Part shown: one piece after another, positions 48,560 through 61,139 of the stretch
How positions within the stretch are numbered: the stretch's first letter is position 1
Layout of the letters: the number at the start of each line of letters is the position of its first letter
Assembly (NCBI RefSeq): GCF_030272615.1
Contig: NC_081410.1
Location: 569,305,152 to 569,369,151 of the forward strand
Length of the DNA stretch: 64,000 bases
Direction of reading: 5' to 3'
From: Cryptomeria japonica
Lineage: Eukaryota; Streptophyta; Pinopsida; Cupressales; Cupressaceae
Position numbers and translations under genes: made by a program
The notes under the pieces: generated by a model
Database searches by the model: none
What the model was told of the DNA's origin: nothing
The model's input: the letters and a program-made list of their open reading frames with translations, nothing else

Positions 48560-48896
48560 ATGCATTGTCATTGTAATGGTTCAATAGATGTTTCAAATTT
48601 GATGGATCTAGATGTGGTTCCTAGATCTGAAATTTCTTTGTCAAATTTGAAAGGCATTGATAGGGAGATTGAAGTATCTCTTCAAAAGATCCAAGATAGA
48701 TGCATATTGTTTTTTAGAAGGAAAGTAGGGAAGAGAAAGGTTGAATCATCATATGTTTTTTATGAAAGATTTATTGTTGCATTAAATGAGCTTCCAGTTA
48801 ATGTTAGACCCCATGAGTCAGTTTGGATTGAATTATTTTTAGAGCTTGATGAGCCTGACTTAGTTAGTTGGTTTTCAACTTTGAGGGAAGAAAGTG
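48560..48896 (+). pseudogene. ORF F, N-terminal part, split by a Copia insertion
   Basis: Starts ATG 48560 (MHCHCNGSIDVSNLMDL) and reads 112 codons to the insertion point. The last host bases AAGTG (48892-48896) are repeated at 56601-56605, and the frame goes on there in register. The protein is not recognised. It is charged, with RCILFFRRKVGKRKVESS as its only basic stretch. Confidence 0.6.
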
Positions 48897-50408
48897 TTTT
48901 GGCATTTGACATTATAACAGACAATGGGAGATTGTTAGCATTTCAATAAGGATATTGAGAAGGTTGTTGATGATTATGCATATAACTAATTAAGGATGTT
49001 TACTGTCTTGATATTATTCTTTTTTCATTGATGTCAAGAAATTGATTTTCTAATTCAGTATGATGTTGCCATATCTTGAGAAGTATGATTTGAAGAGTAT
49101 AAAGATGTCGGTAAAAGACACAGAAAGAATATGATGAATAAGGTATTCAATGGGCAACTATTACCGAGTCAGACAATGATGAGATCATGATGTTTAGATT
49201 GTTTTAACATCATACATATGTTGTAAATTGTAAGGTTAATACTATACTATGTTACCGAGCAAAGAACCTAATCGGTAAACCCTAAGGTTATCGCTATCAG
49301 TTAATGAATGCAGAATGTCTACCGAGTGAAGTTTAGTATTTACCGAGTTATTACTGAGTTGTAACCGAGATGTAACAGAATACATTAAATAGTTACATGC
49401 GTTATTTAATGAAGGAAGCTGATGAGCTAGAACTAATTAAATGATTGGTATGTTGTGCATGAAGTTTATTAATGAATATATGGCAAAGGAAAATTGGCAT
49501 GAAGATCTACAGCTCAGATTGAACCGCAATACCCTAGCACAAGTTCCAAGAAATGTATGCAAGTTCTAAGGCAGGGTAAAATGTTTTCAGATCGAAGGAT
49601 ACATCAAACCTGGTCAAAGTTTGAAGATCTAATGGCTATGATTGATCATGGGAAATGTGATCAAGGAGATTAAGCAGTTAGCGAATTGTTTATAAATAGG
49701 GAACTATTGATAAACAATATATGCGGGCAAATGTATGCACATGGATTCTACATAGTGATTACCAAGCACAGAAGCTTGAAGACTTGTTTGAATAACAGAG
49801 TATAGAAGCCCAGCAGATGGACAAGATTAGTTCTATGTCTAGATTGTATTGAGAAAATAAGAATCTATTTTAGCATTTTAGATGTGAAGTTGTAGATAGA
49901 TTTTTATTACTGTTATTTTGTGAAAGTGGTAGAAAATCTCTTAACCGAGTGGACTTAACAGTCTTATTTGTAAAACCCTCTAGCAATGTGACATTCTGAT
50001 TGAGTGTTTGAAATCCTTTAACAAGGTCACTTCTAACAAGGCGAAGATCCTAACAGATCTGAGGGAAATCCCTTAACTGGGTCACATCTAGCAATGTGTT
50101 TGTAATCTTTAACATGATTTGCTTTTAACCGAGCATACTCTAGAAGAGTATATTTCTTAGTGGGTCCGAAATCCCATAGTGGTATTTTCCCTATTTGGGT
50201 TTCCACGTTAAATCTAGTGTTATGAGGTTTATGATGTTTACATGCTTTTGAGTTTGCATGTTTAGCAGTTTTGGTTATATTACTGAAGTATATGTTACCG
50301 AGGTTGAATCTGATGTTTTTATGGAAGATTAAGTTTGTGTGATTCACCCCCCCCCTCTCATTTTGTTAGCTATTAGATCTGTACTTACATTAAGTATCAG
50401 AACAATCA
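48897..50408 (+). repeat. 5' LTR of the full-length Copia
   Basis: Homology with the 3' LTR and the target duplication place its start at 48897 (TTTTGGCATTTGACATT), 36 bp before the more usual-looking TGTTAGCATTTC at 48933. It contains TATAAATAGG (49691-49700), the box TTTTCCCTATTTGGGTTTCC and many TACCGAG words. It ends AGAACAATCA. Confidence 0.85.
49691..49699 (+). promoter_or_regulatory. TATA box in the Copia LTR
   Basis: TATAAATAG, conserved as TATAAATAG at 55884-55892 in the 3' LTR. Confidence 0.6.
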
Positions 50409-50410
50409 AT

Positions 50411-50423
50411 TGGTATCAGAGCT
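50411..50423 (+). promoter_or_regulatory. Primer-binding site of the full-length Copia
   Basis: TGGTATCAGAGCT follows the LTR after two or three bases; tRNA-iMet type. Confidence 0.85.
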
Positions 50424-50532
50424 TTGGACTCTAGAAGAAAAGTTTAAAGGTACTTGAGGCAAAGATCCAAAGATGTATAAGAGGGATGCACCGAAGCTAA
50501 ACAAGTCAAGTCTCTCTACATGGTAGAAAAGG

Positions 50533-51410
50533 ATGAAGCTGCACCTATCAGGAGTTGGAGAATATGTTCTATATTATCTAGAGAATGATTTTATCACACC
50601 GAGCACCTATCCATTGACAATGGAAGAGATAAAGGAAAAGCAAAAACATATCCAAGCAATGATTGCGATAACATATGCATTGACCGACTCAAAGTTTAAT
50701 GATCTAGAAGGCTGTAATGATGCAAAGGCTATGTGGGATAAGCTCATATTAGTATATGGAGGAGATGAACATGTTCAAAAAGAAAAAGTAGAGAGTCTAA
50801 GAGGGAAACTTGAATCTATGAGGATGAATGAAGGTGAGAACATAACTTAGTATAGTACAAGACTAAAGGAGATTGTCAATCAAATCAAAGGAGCAGGTGG
50901 AACTATTGAAGAAAAGGATATAACAAGTAAGTTGTTAAGAACCCTTCTACCGGCTTATGCAATCAAAGTCTCTGCAATCAATGAATTAAGGTCTGTACCT
51001 AATATGCTAGTTTCTTTAGATGGTACTATTGGTAAGCTACATGCATTTGAGTTAAGTAACTTTGATAACAGTGGATCTTCGGTAAATAAAGTTGAATCTG
51101 CATTTAGTTCTTTTCATCTTGATGATCTAATGATTACAATGAAAGAAAGTATAAGTACTCTGAAGGAGATCATAGTGGAGCAAGTGAAAGATTTTGTAAG
51201 AACATGGAAGAAGTACACAAACTGTATGAGGAAATTAGAAAGCTGGAAGAGTTTGAAGCACTATTAGCCAGAAGGTTACCGAGAGGCAAAGGTAAGTATA
51301 AAAGAAAACTACCTTTGACATGTTTCAATTGTGATAAGATAGGACATATGGCTTCTAACTATCTTGACAAAGATTCTACTGAAAAGAGAGATTACTGAGA
51401 TGACAAACAG
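50533..51410 (+). pseudogene. Copia gag (UBN2 type) with a damaged zinc knuckle
   Basis: Reads MKLHLSGVGEYVLYYLEND and GCNDAKAMWDKLILVYGGDE, typical of UBN2 gag. TAG 50848 interrupts (a CAG is expected). The frame shifts near 51200-51270. The knuckle reads CFNCDKIGHMASNY, with Tyr in place of the last Cys (a G-to-A change). Confidence 0.85.
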
Positions 51411-51533
51411 AAAGACAATCATTACAGAGGACACTGAGACTTCAGAAGAAGAGATAGAAAGACATGCTTAATAGCTGATGAGGAATCCAATGATGATAAA
51501 TCAGATGAAAGTGATACAGAGGAAGTAGTTTAT

Positions 51534-52660
51534 GTGGCTATCAAAGATGGATCAGATGAAGAAAGGTATGAAGAAAAAGCCCTAATATCTCATGTAAATA
51601 CTAATGATTCTTGGATCATAGATAGTGGATGCTCACATCATATGATAAGAGATAAACGCAAGTTTGTTATGTTAGAAGATTATGATGGAGGCTATGTAAG
51701 ATTTGGTAATGATGCACCATGTCCGATGAAAGGTAAAGGATCTATAACACTTCTTGACAATGCAAGATGCAATGATGTTTATTGGGTTGAAGGTTTGAAA
51801 TACAATTTGTTGAGTGTAGCACAGCTAAACAATACAGGTTACCGAATAGAATTTCAGAAGGGAATTGTCAAAGTTCATGACAAGAATGGAAAGTTAGCTG
51901 CTATCGAGACACAAACAAAAGGCAACACATTTCACCTTGACTCAACTCAGAACAAGTGTCTGTATGCAAAGATAGATGATATCTAGTTATGGCATAAAAG
52001 GTTTTGTCATGTAAATTTTGATAATCTGATCAAAATAAGTAAGAAGCACCAAGTAAGAGGTCTACCGAGTCTTGAAAAACCTAAGAATGCTATGTGCCGA
52101 GGATCCCAGATGGGTAAGATGACAAGATCAAGCTTTACAAGTAAGTCTTACAATTCTAAGGGAATTTTAGATCTTGCGCACACTGATCTTTGTGGTCCTA
52201 TGAAAGTTCAAAGTTATTATGGTGATAAATATTTCATATTGTTTGTGGATGACTATTCAAGGATGATGTCAGTAATGTTTTTAAAAGAAAAATCGGAAGT
52301 TTTTCAAATGTTTAAATGGTACAAGGCAAGAGTTGAAAATGAAACAGGAAGATAACTGAAATGTCTTAGATCAGATAGAGGAGGAGAGTTCACATCTGAT
52401 GAGTTCAACTTATTCTGCAATGATCATGGTATTAAAAGACAAGTCTATGCACTGAGAACTCCACAACATAATGGAATAGCTGAGAGAAGAAACACATCTA
52501 TTGTGGATTGTGCTAGAACACTGATGATTGAAAAGAAAGTGCCACAAATATTTTGGAGAGAAGAAATAAGCACTACAGTTTACACCCTGAACCAAGTACA
52601 ACTGAAGAAAGGTACTTTGAAGACACCATATGAAATCTAGTATGACAAGAAACCTAATTA
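51534..52660 (+). pseudogene. Copia protease and integrase
   Basis: Aspartic protease motif SWIIDSGCSHHM near 51610-51645. The pre-integrase HHCC region (LWHKRFCHVNFDNLI) follows TAG 51984. The integrase core shows LDLAHTDLCGPM, LRSDRGGEF and TPQHNGIAERRN, giving the D, D and E residues. Further stops are TAA 52353 and, near 52638, PYEI followed by TAG where Trp is expected. All in one frame up to about 52660. Confidence 0.9.
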
Positions 52661-54646
52661 AGTTATTTTAAAATATTTGGAAGTAGATGCTATGTACATA
52701 AAGATGATAGAAATGGCAAGTTTGATCAGAAAAGTGAAGAAGGAACATTTCTAGGTTATTCTTCTAGAAGCAAAGCATTTAAATGTCTAATCAAATCATC
52801 TAACAAAATAGTAGAAAGTGCAAATGTGAAAATTGATGAATTTGCAAAAAGAAATGTTGAAGGAAATTCCAAAGAACCAGAAGATTATGATGAATTTGTC
52901 TATGTTCAATCAACAAGTCCTACTGAGATAACTGTTGAAGAAAATATCCAGTTACTGAGTGATGAAGAAGATCATACAGAGCCTACCGAGCCTATATTAG
53001 CCAAGTATGTCAGAAGACATCATGCACCAAGTCATATTATAGGAGATAAGGATGATCCAGTGATGACAAGGAACAAACTGAGATAGAACACATGTCCGAT
53101 ATCTGAATTTGAACCGAGAATAGTGCAAGAGGCATTTAACAATGAAGATTGGATAAATGCTATGATAGAAGAGATTGATCAAATCAAGAAGAATGACACA
53201 TGGACACTAATCCCAAGACCAAAGGACAAAAATGTTCTCAGTACAAAGTGGATTTTCAGAAACAAGCTAAATGAAAAAAGAGAGGTCATTCGAAATAAAG
53301 CAAGAATAGTTTGCAAAGGTTATGCTCAAGAAGAAAGAATTGATTATGGTGAAACTTTTGCACCTGTGGCTAGACTTGAAGGAGTAAGAACATTGTTGGC
53401 ATATGCTGCTTTCAAAAACTTCCAGGTATAGCAAATGGATGTCAAATTTGCATTTCTGAATGGAATATTAGAAGAAGAAGTTTTTATTGAACAACCTGAA
53501 GGATTTGTTGAAGACAATAATAAAGATCAGGTATGTAAATTGAACAAAGCATTACATGGTCTGAAACAAGCACCTAGAGCATGGTATGAAAGATTGCACT
53601 CTTATTTGATTAAGATTGGTTTTATAAGGACAAGTGAGAATAGCAATATGTACATGGAGAATGATGGAAATGGAATACTGATCTCAGCCATATTTGTTGA
53701 TGATATTATATTTTGTGGAAATGACTCTCTATGTAAGAACTTTGGAAATGAAATGCGCAAAGAATTTGAGATGTCATTAATCAGTGAGATAAAGTATTTT
53801 ATAGGTTTATAGATACTGCAAATGAAAAATGAGATTTTCATTACTCAATCCAAGTACATAAAGGAAATCTTGAAGAAATTTGGAATGGAGGATTCAAAAC
53901 TAGTAAGTACTCCTATGACTACCAACTGTAAACTATCAAAGAATGATGAATCTGCATCTGTTGATGAGATACTTTACCGATCCATGGTTGGAAAACTACA
54001 ATATGTTGTTCACAGCAGACTAGACATAGCACATGCAGTATGTATAGTTGCAAAATTCTCTGCAGATCCTAAGGAAACACACATGACATCAATCCAAAGA
54101 ATTTTTAGATACTTGAATGGCACAGAGGATTATGGCTTAGTATATTAGAAAGGAAATGATTTTGATTTAAAAGTTTATACTGATGTTGATTGGGCAGGCA
54201 ACATTGATGACAGGAAAAGCACAAGTGGAGGAGCTTTCTTTTTAGGAGAAAGACTAGTGAGTTGGCTTAGCAAGAAACAAGGATGTGTTTCACAGTCAAT
54301 AGCAGAAGCTGAATACGTTGCTGCAATATTGAATTGTACCAACATAGCATGGATCAAACAACTGTTGGAAGGTATAAATGAGAAAGTTACCAAGCCAGTA
54401 ACTATATTCTATGATAATACTAGTGCCATTAACATTTCGAAGAATCCTGTTATGCACTCTAAGACAAAGCACATCTCTATCAAATATCATTATCTTAGGG
54501 AAGAAGCTCAAGAGAAGAAAGTGGTGTTGGAGTATGTTAGCACAAAGGAAAAAATAGAAGATATCTTCACCAAGCCACTACCAAGCAACACTTTTGAATA
54601 TCTCATAAGTAAGTTAGGGGTCCTACCCCTATCTTCTACTCACTGA
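52661..54646 (+). pseudogene. Copia reverse transcriptase and RNase H
   Basis: After a frame change near 52670 this frame is held to the TGA at 54644. RT shows RNKARIVCKGYAQEERIDYG, MDVKFAFLNGILEEEVFIEQ, LHGLKQAPRAWYERL and the active site FVDDIIFCG. RNase H shows YTDVDWAGNIDDRKSTSGG, SQSIAEAEYVAA and HSKTKHISIKYHYLRE. Internal stops TAG 53084, 53429, 53810 and 54146 mostly fit CAG or TGG changes. The catalytic residues are otherwise intact. Confidence 0.92.
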
Positions 54647-55088
54647 CCGAGTTCATTGAAAGCATCAATTCAATGACTATCGAATATATTTTTAGAGTTG
54701 ATGCTGATTTATACACTTTAGGATGTTTTCTAAAGGTGTGAAGGAAATAATACAGGAAATAATGTAAGATACAATACAGGGAACAAGAATTGAAGATAAA
54801 ATGCTCTGATCGAGACTAAGTTGACACATTACATCAGGAAATCACTTCATACAGGAAGAAATTATGTTTTAGTTCTTTACTTTTTGGCATTGTTGTCAAA
54901 GGGGGAGAAGACTGATTGAAAAGACTGAAACTGAAGATTGATAAAAGAGGGAGAAGACTGGAGAAAAGAGGAGAAGTCTACTGTATGGGGGAGAATTCTG
55001 ATAACAGGAAGAGAGCATTTCAGCATTTCAGAATCATAGCAATCTGAATCTTTTTAAGGTCAAATCAATTGGTTTTGCCATCAATGCC
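54647..55088 (+). other. 3' untranslated region of the full-length Copia
   Basis: No frame. Several GGGGGAG words (54901, 54980) precede the true purine tract. Confidence 0.6.
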
Positions 55089-55100
55089 AAAGGGGGAGAT
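55089..55100 (+). promoter_or_regulatory. Polypurine tract of the full-length Copia
   Basis: AAAGGGGGAGAT directly before the region shared with the 5' LTR. A weaker copy, ATGGGAGAT, lies inside the LTR at 55128-55136. Confidence 0.8.
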
Positions 55101-56600
55101 TATTGCCATTTGGCATTATAACAGACAATGGGAGATTGTTGGCATTTCAATAAGGATATTGAGAAGGTTGTTGATGATTATGGATATAACTGATTAAGGA
55201 TGTTTACTGTCTTGATATTATTATTTTGTCATTGATGTCAAGAAATTGATTTTCTAATTCAGTATGATGTTGCCATATCTTGAGAAGTATGATTTGAAGA
55301 GTATAAAGATGTCAATAAAAGACACAGAAAGAATATGATGAATAAGGTATTCAATGGGCAACTATTACCGAGTCAGACAATGATGAGATCATGATGTTTA
55401 GATTTTTTTAACATCATACATATGTTGTAAATTATAAGGTTAATACTATACTATGTTATTGAGCAAAGAACCTAGTTGGTAAACCCTAAAGTTATCGCTA
55501 TCGGTTAATGATGGCAGAATGTCTACCAAGTAAAGTTTAGTATTTACCAAGTTGTAACCGAGCTGTAAAAGAATACATTAAATGGTTACATGTGCTATTT
55601 AATGAAGGAAGCTGATGAGCTGGAACTGATTAAATGATTGGTATGCCGTGCATGAAGTTTGTTAATGAATCTATGGCAAAGGAAAATCGGCATGAAGATC
55701 TATAGCTCAGATTGAACCGCAATACCCTAGCACAAGTTCCAAGAAATGTATGCAAGTTCCAAGGTAGGGTAAAACATTTTTAAATCAAAGGATACATTGA
55801 ACCTGGTCAAAGTTTGAAGATCTGATGGCTATTATTGATCATGGGAAATGTGATCAAGAAGATTAAGCAGTTGGTGAGTTGTTTATAAATAGGGAAATAT
55901 TGATAAACAATGTATGCGGGCAAATGTATGCACAGGGATGCTACATAGTGATTACCGAGCACAGAATCTTGAAGACCTGTTTGAATAACAGAGTATAGAA
56001 GCCCAGCAGATGGATAAGATTAGTTCTATGTCTAGATTGTATTGAGCAAATAAGAATCTGCTTTAGCATTTTAAATGTGAAGTTGCAGATAGATTTTTAT
56101 TACTGTTATTTTGTGAAAGTGACAGAAAATCTCTTAATCGAGTGGACTTAACAGTCTTATTTGTAAAACCCTCTAGCAAGGTGACATTCTGATTGAGTGT
56201 TTGAAATCCTTTAACAAGGTCACTTCTAACAAGGTGAAGATCCTAATAGATGTGAGGGAAATCCCTTAACCGGGTCACATCTAGCAGTGTGTTTGTAATC
56301 TTTAATAGGATTTGCTTTTAACTAAGCATACTCTAGAAGAGTATATTTCTTAGTGGGTCTGAAATCCTACAGTGGTTTTTTCCCTATTTGGGTTTCCACG
56401 TTAAATCTGGTGTTATGAGGTTTATGATGTTTATATGCTTTTGAGTTTGCATGTTTAGTAGTTTTGGTTATATTATTGAAGTATATGTTACCGAGGTTGA
56501 ATTTGATGTTTTTATGGAAGATTAAGTTTGTATGATTCACCCCCCCCTCTCATCTTGTTGGCTATTGGATCTATACTTCCATTAAGTATCAGAACTATCA
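55101..56600 (+). repeat. 3' LTR of the full-length Copia
   Basis: Partner of 48897-50408. Starts TATTGCCATTTGGCATT and ends AGAACTATCA, followed by the duplicated AAGTG. Confidence 0.88.
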
Positions 56601-57882
56601 AAGTGTTGCCAGTATTAAAGAATGGATAGATGAGATTGAAATGACCAAATCTAAAAATGCACAAATTTTTCAGCATAGTGATGAAGATGAATCCGTGAGT
56701 GGATATATTTCTTATGATGCTGAAGGTGACTCTTATTCTCAGCATGACAGTGTAGATGTGTATTCAGAGCAAAAAGAGAATTGTGAGAACATAAGTTGTT
56801 GTTCAAATAGTCTTGATCTTCTTAAGATTTCAGATTTGAATGATATAGATTACCTTGCTATCAATATCAATCCACAAAGTGTTTGCAATCAAGGTTATGA
56901 AACTATGTTGCAACATATAGAAACACTTTATGATCATCATGATAAAGGTCATGATGTAGATGCAAGTTGTTTTAATGACAAAACAAATGTTCATGAAGAC
57001 ATGAACACTATAGATTAAATGCATACATCTAATTAGGACAATGCTTACAACACAAAAGATGAAGCCAAGGAAAATTAAAATGAAGGAGAAGGTTTACTAA
57101 GTAACGAACAAATCTTAGAACTCTTTGATGTTGATCTTAAGAGGTATACATCCAAAAATGTCCCCAATATCTCATACCCAATTAGTATATGTTTTGATAC
57201 TGATGATATTCTTGAAGGTGTGAGGTATGATACATATGATATTTCTTTCCCTACATTTGATTTGAATAATGGACAAGATGAAAATGCATATAAGGTTGAT
57301 AAATGTGATAATGTGGATTCATATGTTGATATGAACTCAGAATTTGATATGCATTGTGTGGATCTTGGTGTTAAAGAGAAAGAGAAATCTGAAGTGATAT
57401 TCCTAGATTTGCAATTGGTAAATGAACCATTGATAGGGGATCATGCATTTTCATGTTTACAAAAGGATGATATAAGGTGTAATCAACATGCTAAGTTGCA
57501 TTCATTTTATGAGGAAGTGTTCCTCTCTAGTTTGCAAGCCTGTATTATAGATGAGTATTTTCTATTTTTGCAAACTAGCAATCAACATGTACCTAATGTT
57601 CCCAGTGATCAGATGGAGCAAGAATATTTTTGTTTTCAACTGGGAAATAATTATAAATAATATGATAGTTATGTGTCATTTGATGGTCATCATTTTGAAG
57701 TGGGATATGTTTTTCAAAGATTGAATGATTACCAACATGTTGATTATGTTTTATGTGATGAGCTGATGAGAAGTTGTAGATTTTGTGATCAAGCAAATGT
57801 AAATGAAACTTTTAGCTTACCCCCGATTCATGGAAATGAGAATCATGTGTTTGATAGAGGTAAGCATAGATTCCAATTTTGA
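56601..57882 (+). pseudogene. ORF F, C-terminal part, acidic and unrecognised
   Basis: Resumes in the same frame as 48560-48896 across the AAGTG duplication and stays in one frame for about 427 codons to the TGA at 57880. Stops inside are TAA 57016, TAG 57034, TAA 57076 and TAA 57658. The sequence is rich in Asp, Glu, Asn and His (for example QHSDEDESVSGYISYDAEGD) and low in basic residues. There is no zinc knuckle, protease, RT or integrase motif. It lies just before the right LTR-like repeat, so it looks like the last ORF of element F. No function can be given. Confidence 0.6.
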
Positions 57883-58118
57883 TGGCCTGGAGCCATATGT
57901 AAATAAGTTCTATTGTATAGTCGCTTTGCTTTGAGTTGTGTGGTTTTCAATAAGCAGCCTTGTTGTTGGGTGGAATGAGGAACCCCTATTTTGGAGAGTA
58001 AGGATCATTGAAGATTCTAAAATAGGAAGAAGTGTCATGTTTTTTGGATGGTCTTCTCTGCCAAAGATTTTGAATTCTTGTGTTGATCTCGCAATCAACC
58101 ATCCCCAGTCAGCGCCAC
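57883..58118 (+). other. Spacer between ORF F and the right LTR-like repeat
   Basis: Non-coding. Ends CCCCAGTCAGCGCCACTA, a stretch often seen next to plant Gypsy LTRs (recollection, not checked). Confidence 0.45.
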
Positions 58119-59835
58119 TATTGGGACCTATAAAAAATTTGAGATTTTGAGTGGCCCATTTAAAAATTATGCTCTGCACTTTCTAATGGAACTTGATGAG
58201 TCTATTATCACTGTTTCAAATATGTTGAAAATCTTACCTTTTAGCTGTTGGCATCTGTCGAAATTCAGAATTTGACCTTTGCCTGCGAGTTTATGGTTCT
58301 GAGGGTTTAGGGTTTTTTCTTTTTCATGAAAACATTTAGAAAATTAAACATTTGTAGCACATTGTTGTAATTCATATTGAACTTGAACCTTTTTGGTTCA
58401 AGGTTCAAGATTCAACCGTTTCTCTTGCGTGAGTCATGGCTTTAAAATACTTTTTAGTAAGAAAGTGAGAATGCGTTATGTCTGTTTTGAACAATTTGCA
58501 AATCAGTTCAAGGTTCATGGTTCAAAATGTCCCTTTATTTTTATCCAAAGTCTTTTCTTGTCATTTTTCAACTTAAGTGGAAGTGTTTGTGCATCATCAA
58601 GAGGGGGGCCCTTTTAAGTCTAGGCTTGGGTGGGTTCTGATAAATTTTAATTTTGCCTAAGTCTTATGTCTTTTCCTATGTATCTATCAAGCTTCCTAAG
58701 GATCGAGCAGGTTCTTGTTGATCTCATGGCTGTCGCTATACCGTAACCCAAAAGTGCTCGAAGGTTATTCACCATGACATGGCGACTAAGTGGTGGGACC
58801 CATGAGAAAGGTGTGAATCGCAGAAAGTCCAAGAAGGTCTCAAGTCAGGTTTTCAAACTATCTCGTTGACCCGATGGAAAGTGCTAAGGTGAACCTTTTA
58901 TCCCACATTGGCCGCGGGGAGGAGCACTTCAGTATTTATGTGCAAGGGCGCATATATCTTAAGTGTCAAAGCTTATGGGCTTTTGGCAAGTGGCAGCTCA
59001 AAAGTGGTGGCCCCCCCTTGCACATCTCAAAGAGCCCAAAATTTTGCAGTTGTAGACACATAAAAATTTTCATTAATTTGTCCAAATTTAATTTCAAATT
59101 TTCTGAACATCAAGCGAGTCCTTATTATTACATTATTATTTCTCCATAATTCAGTATTCACAATTTCCATCTTTTATTGTATTATTATTAATATCTCACC
59201 ATTTATCCATTAAATTTATTAAATAAAACATTTATCATATTCATTTATATGCCTTCATGCATTCACCTTATATACATTTCTCTATTTATTTAATAAAACC
59301 CCTTAAATATCCCCTCCTACCACTTACCATTTCCCACTTACCATTTCCCATTTACCACTCATCTTGTATTATCCCATATTCATCCCACAACATGAACTCG
59401 CCCAAACAAAATCTATTTAAACAAAGCCCCCTCTCTTATTTGAGGATCTCATCTTTATGCGTCGAACTTATGTCAATTTGAATTCTTCACCATCTTTGCA
59501 TTTTGAGTACTCATCACAACTTTTGCATTCAAAATTCATTGCTTGCATCTCCTGAGATTTTTCATGCATTCTTGCATTTCATATTTTTTGATCAATCACA
59601 CATATTTATTTTAAAATTATCTCCATTCAACATAGCCTCTTATACACAATGCTCTAAGAGCTAAATCTTAAAAGTACAAGATCTTGGTTGAGAGGAGAGC
59701 AATGGAGGCAAATTCCTGTTAATGCATGTGTATTTCTTTGTTTAGTTTGGCTTTGCATGTGTGTGTTTTGCAGGTACTTCATTGTTGGATGTTGGAAGAA
59801 GCCAAATCCATGATTTAGTTTCCTATTTCCTCCAT
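58119..59835 (+). repeat. LTR-like repeat, right copy, probably 5' LTR of Gypsy G
   Basis: Starts TATTGGGACCTATAAAAAA. The part 58365-59050 is similar to 44540-45240. Later parts hold a TATTTAAA promoter-like site near 59418 and end at a primer-binding-like stretch. It could close element F, open element G, or both. Confidence 0.55.
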
Positions 59836-59856
59836 CTACAATTGGCACGTGCGGTG
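59836..59856 (+). promoter_or_regulatory. Possible primer-binding site of Gypsy G
   Basis: TTGGCACGTGCGGTGGGAC resembles the TGGCGCC...CGTGGG stretch that follows many plant Gypsy 5' LTRs, but with mismatches. Confidence 0.35.
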
Positions 59857-61139
59857 GGACATACATTCTTGTCCTTTCATAGATTTACTACTCGCTTGAT
59901 AGAAAACACTTGATTTGCATTGTCATTTTGTTTTTAACTATTTGACTTGCAGGTTGACTAGAAGAACTGATTGCTTTGTTTGCAGGTTGTTGAAGATAAC
60001 TCTTCATTGTTAATCCTCATTGAGTTTGGTTGCCACATTTTGCCATTATCCAAATCTTCAACTTTTGCATTTCCTGTAATCACAGTAGTCACATATTTTC
60101 CTGTGATCTCTTTTAGATAGCATTCTTGCCCCAAATCTTCATCCTTTGCACAATATATTTATCGAAACATTTTTTCAAAAAAAAAAATAGAACCTGGAGA
60201 TGCATGCATTTTAAATTATTTTTACTAAAAAAAAAAAGAGAGTTTTCTGTAAGCATTTTGGCAGACGTTTTTCTTCCATTTGTTTCCGGGCGACATCTTT
60301 TTTTTGGGCGTTTTAATTCTTTTTCAAAGGCAGCCTGGAAGACACCCCATACAGCCTGCAAAGCAGCTCGACGTGAGGCTGCCAAGGTTGCCACGTGAGG
60401 GGCTATCCTTTACCTCTTGAGGCCTACATTTTAAAAAGAAAACATAAGTTTTCAGCTTTTTATTAAAAAACTTAACTTTTTTTACTTTTTTAAGTTAGTT
60501 TTTTTTTTTTTTAATTTAGTGTTTTAATTAGTTTTTTAGATTTTTCTAATTAGTTTTTTTATTAGATTTTAGATTTTGTTTTGTTTTTTAATTAGAATTA
60601 GAATTTTGTTTTGTTTTTTTAGTTAGATTTTAAATTTTGTTTGTTTAGATTTTTTTGTTTGTTAATTAGTTTTTTTAAGTAGATTAGAATTAGATTTTTA
60701 ATTTGTTAGTTAAATTAGATTTTAATTTGTTTATTATAATTAGTTTTAATTTGTTAGTTAGATTAGATTTTTAATTTGTTAATTAGAATTAGATTTTTAA
60801 ATTGTTAGTTAGTTTAGATTTTTATTTTGTTAAATAGATTAAATTTTAAATTTTTGTTAATTAGACTAATGTTTATTTTTGTGTCAGTGTGTTTTGATCT
60901 CTTTTTGTGAACTAATCTTTGTTGCTTTGTGTGATTGTGCAGGTTCTCTCTTGTGACATCCAATCTCGTGTGTCAAAAGCAATATCTTGAAACTATTAAC
61001 ATTGTTTGATGCAGGACACATGTCGAAGAAATGGTAATTTGAAACAGATTGTCTGATTTTTTAGATTAGATCACATTTCAAATTGGTGCTTTAAAATTGA
61101 ACAAGTGTCTTTTGTGTTTTGAGCATTAGGCTCTTTTGT
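59857..61139 (+). other. Leader of Gypsy G with a T-rich degenerate repeat
   Basis: No gene. From about 60470 to 60870 the DNA is T-rich with repeated words TTAGATTTTTAATTTGTTAG, a degenerate tandem repeat. The plus and minus frames at 60113-60398 overlap each other and match nothing. Confidence 0.5.

Larger units (their letters stand above)
48897..56600 (+). mobile_element. Full-length Copia retrotransposon in ORF F
   Basis: 7.7 kb with LTRs 48897-50408 and 55101-56600, target duplication AAGTG (48892-48896 and 56601-56605), tRNA-iMet primer-binding site and purine tract AAAGGGGGAGAT (55089-55100). Domain order is gag, protease, integrase, RT, RNase H, which defines Copia. It carries about two frame changes and about ten stops. 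The LTRs differ by a few percent by eye. Confidence 0.92.

Noticed and set aside
60113-60398. Pair of overlapping plus and minus frames of about 90 codons
   Set aside because: They overlap completely on opposite strands in a retroelement leader, and neither has a motif.
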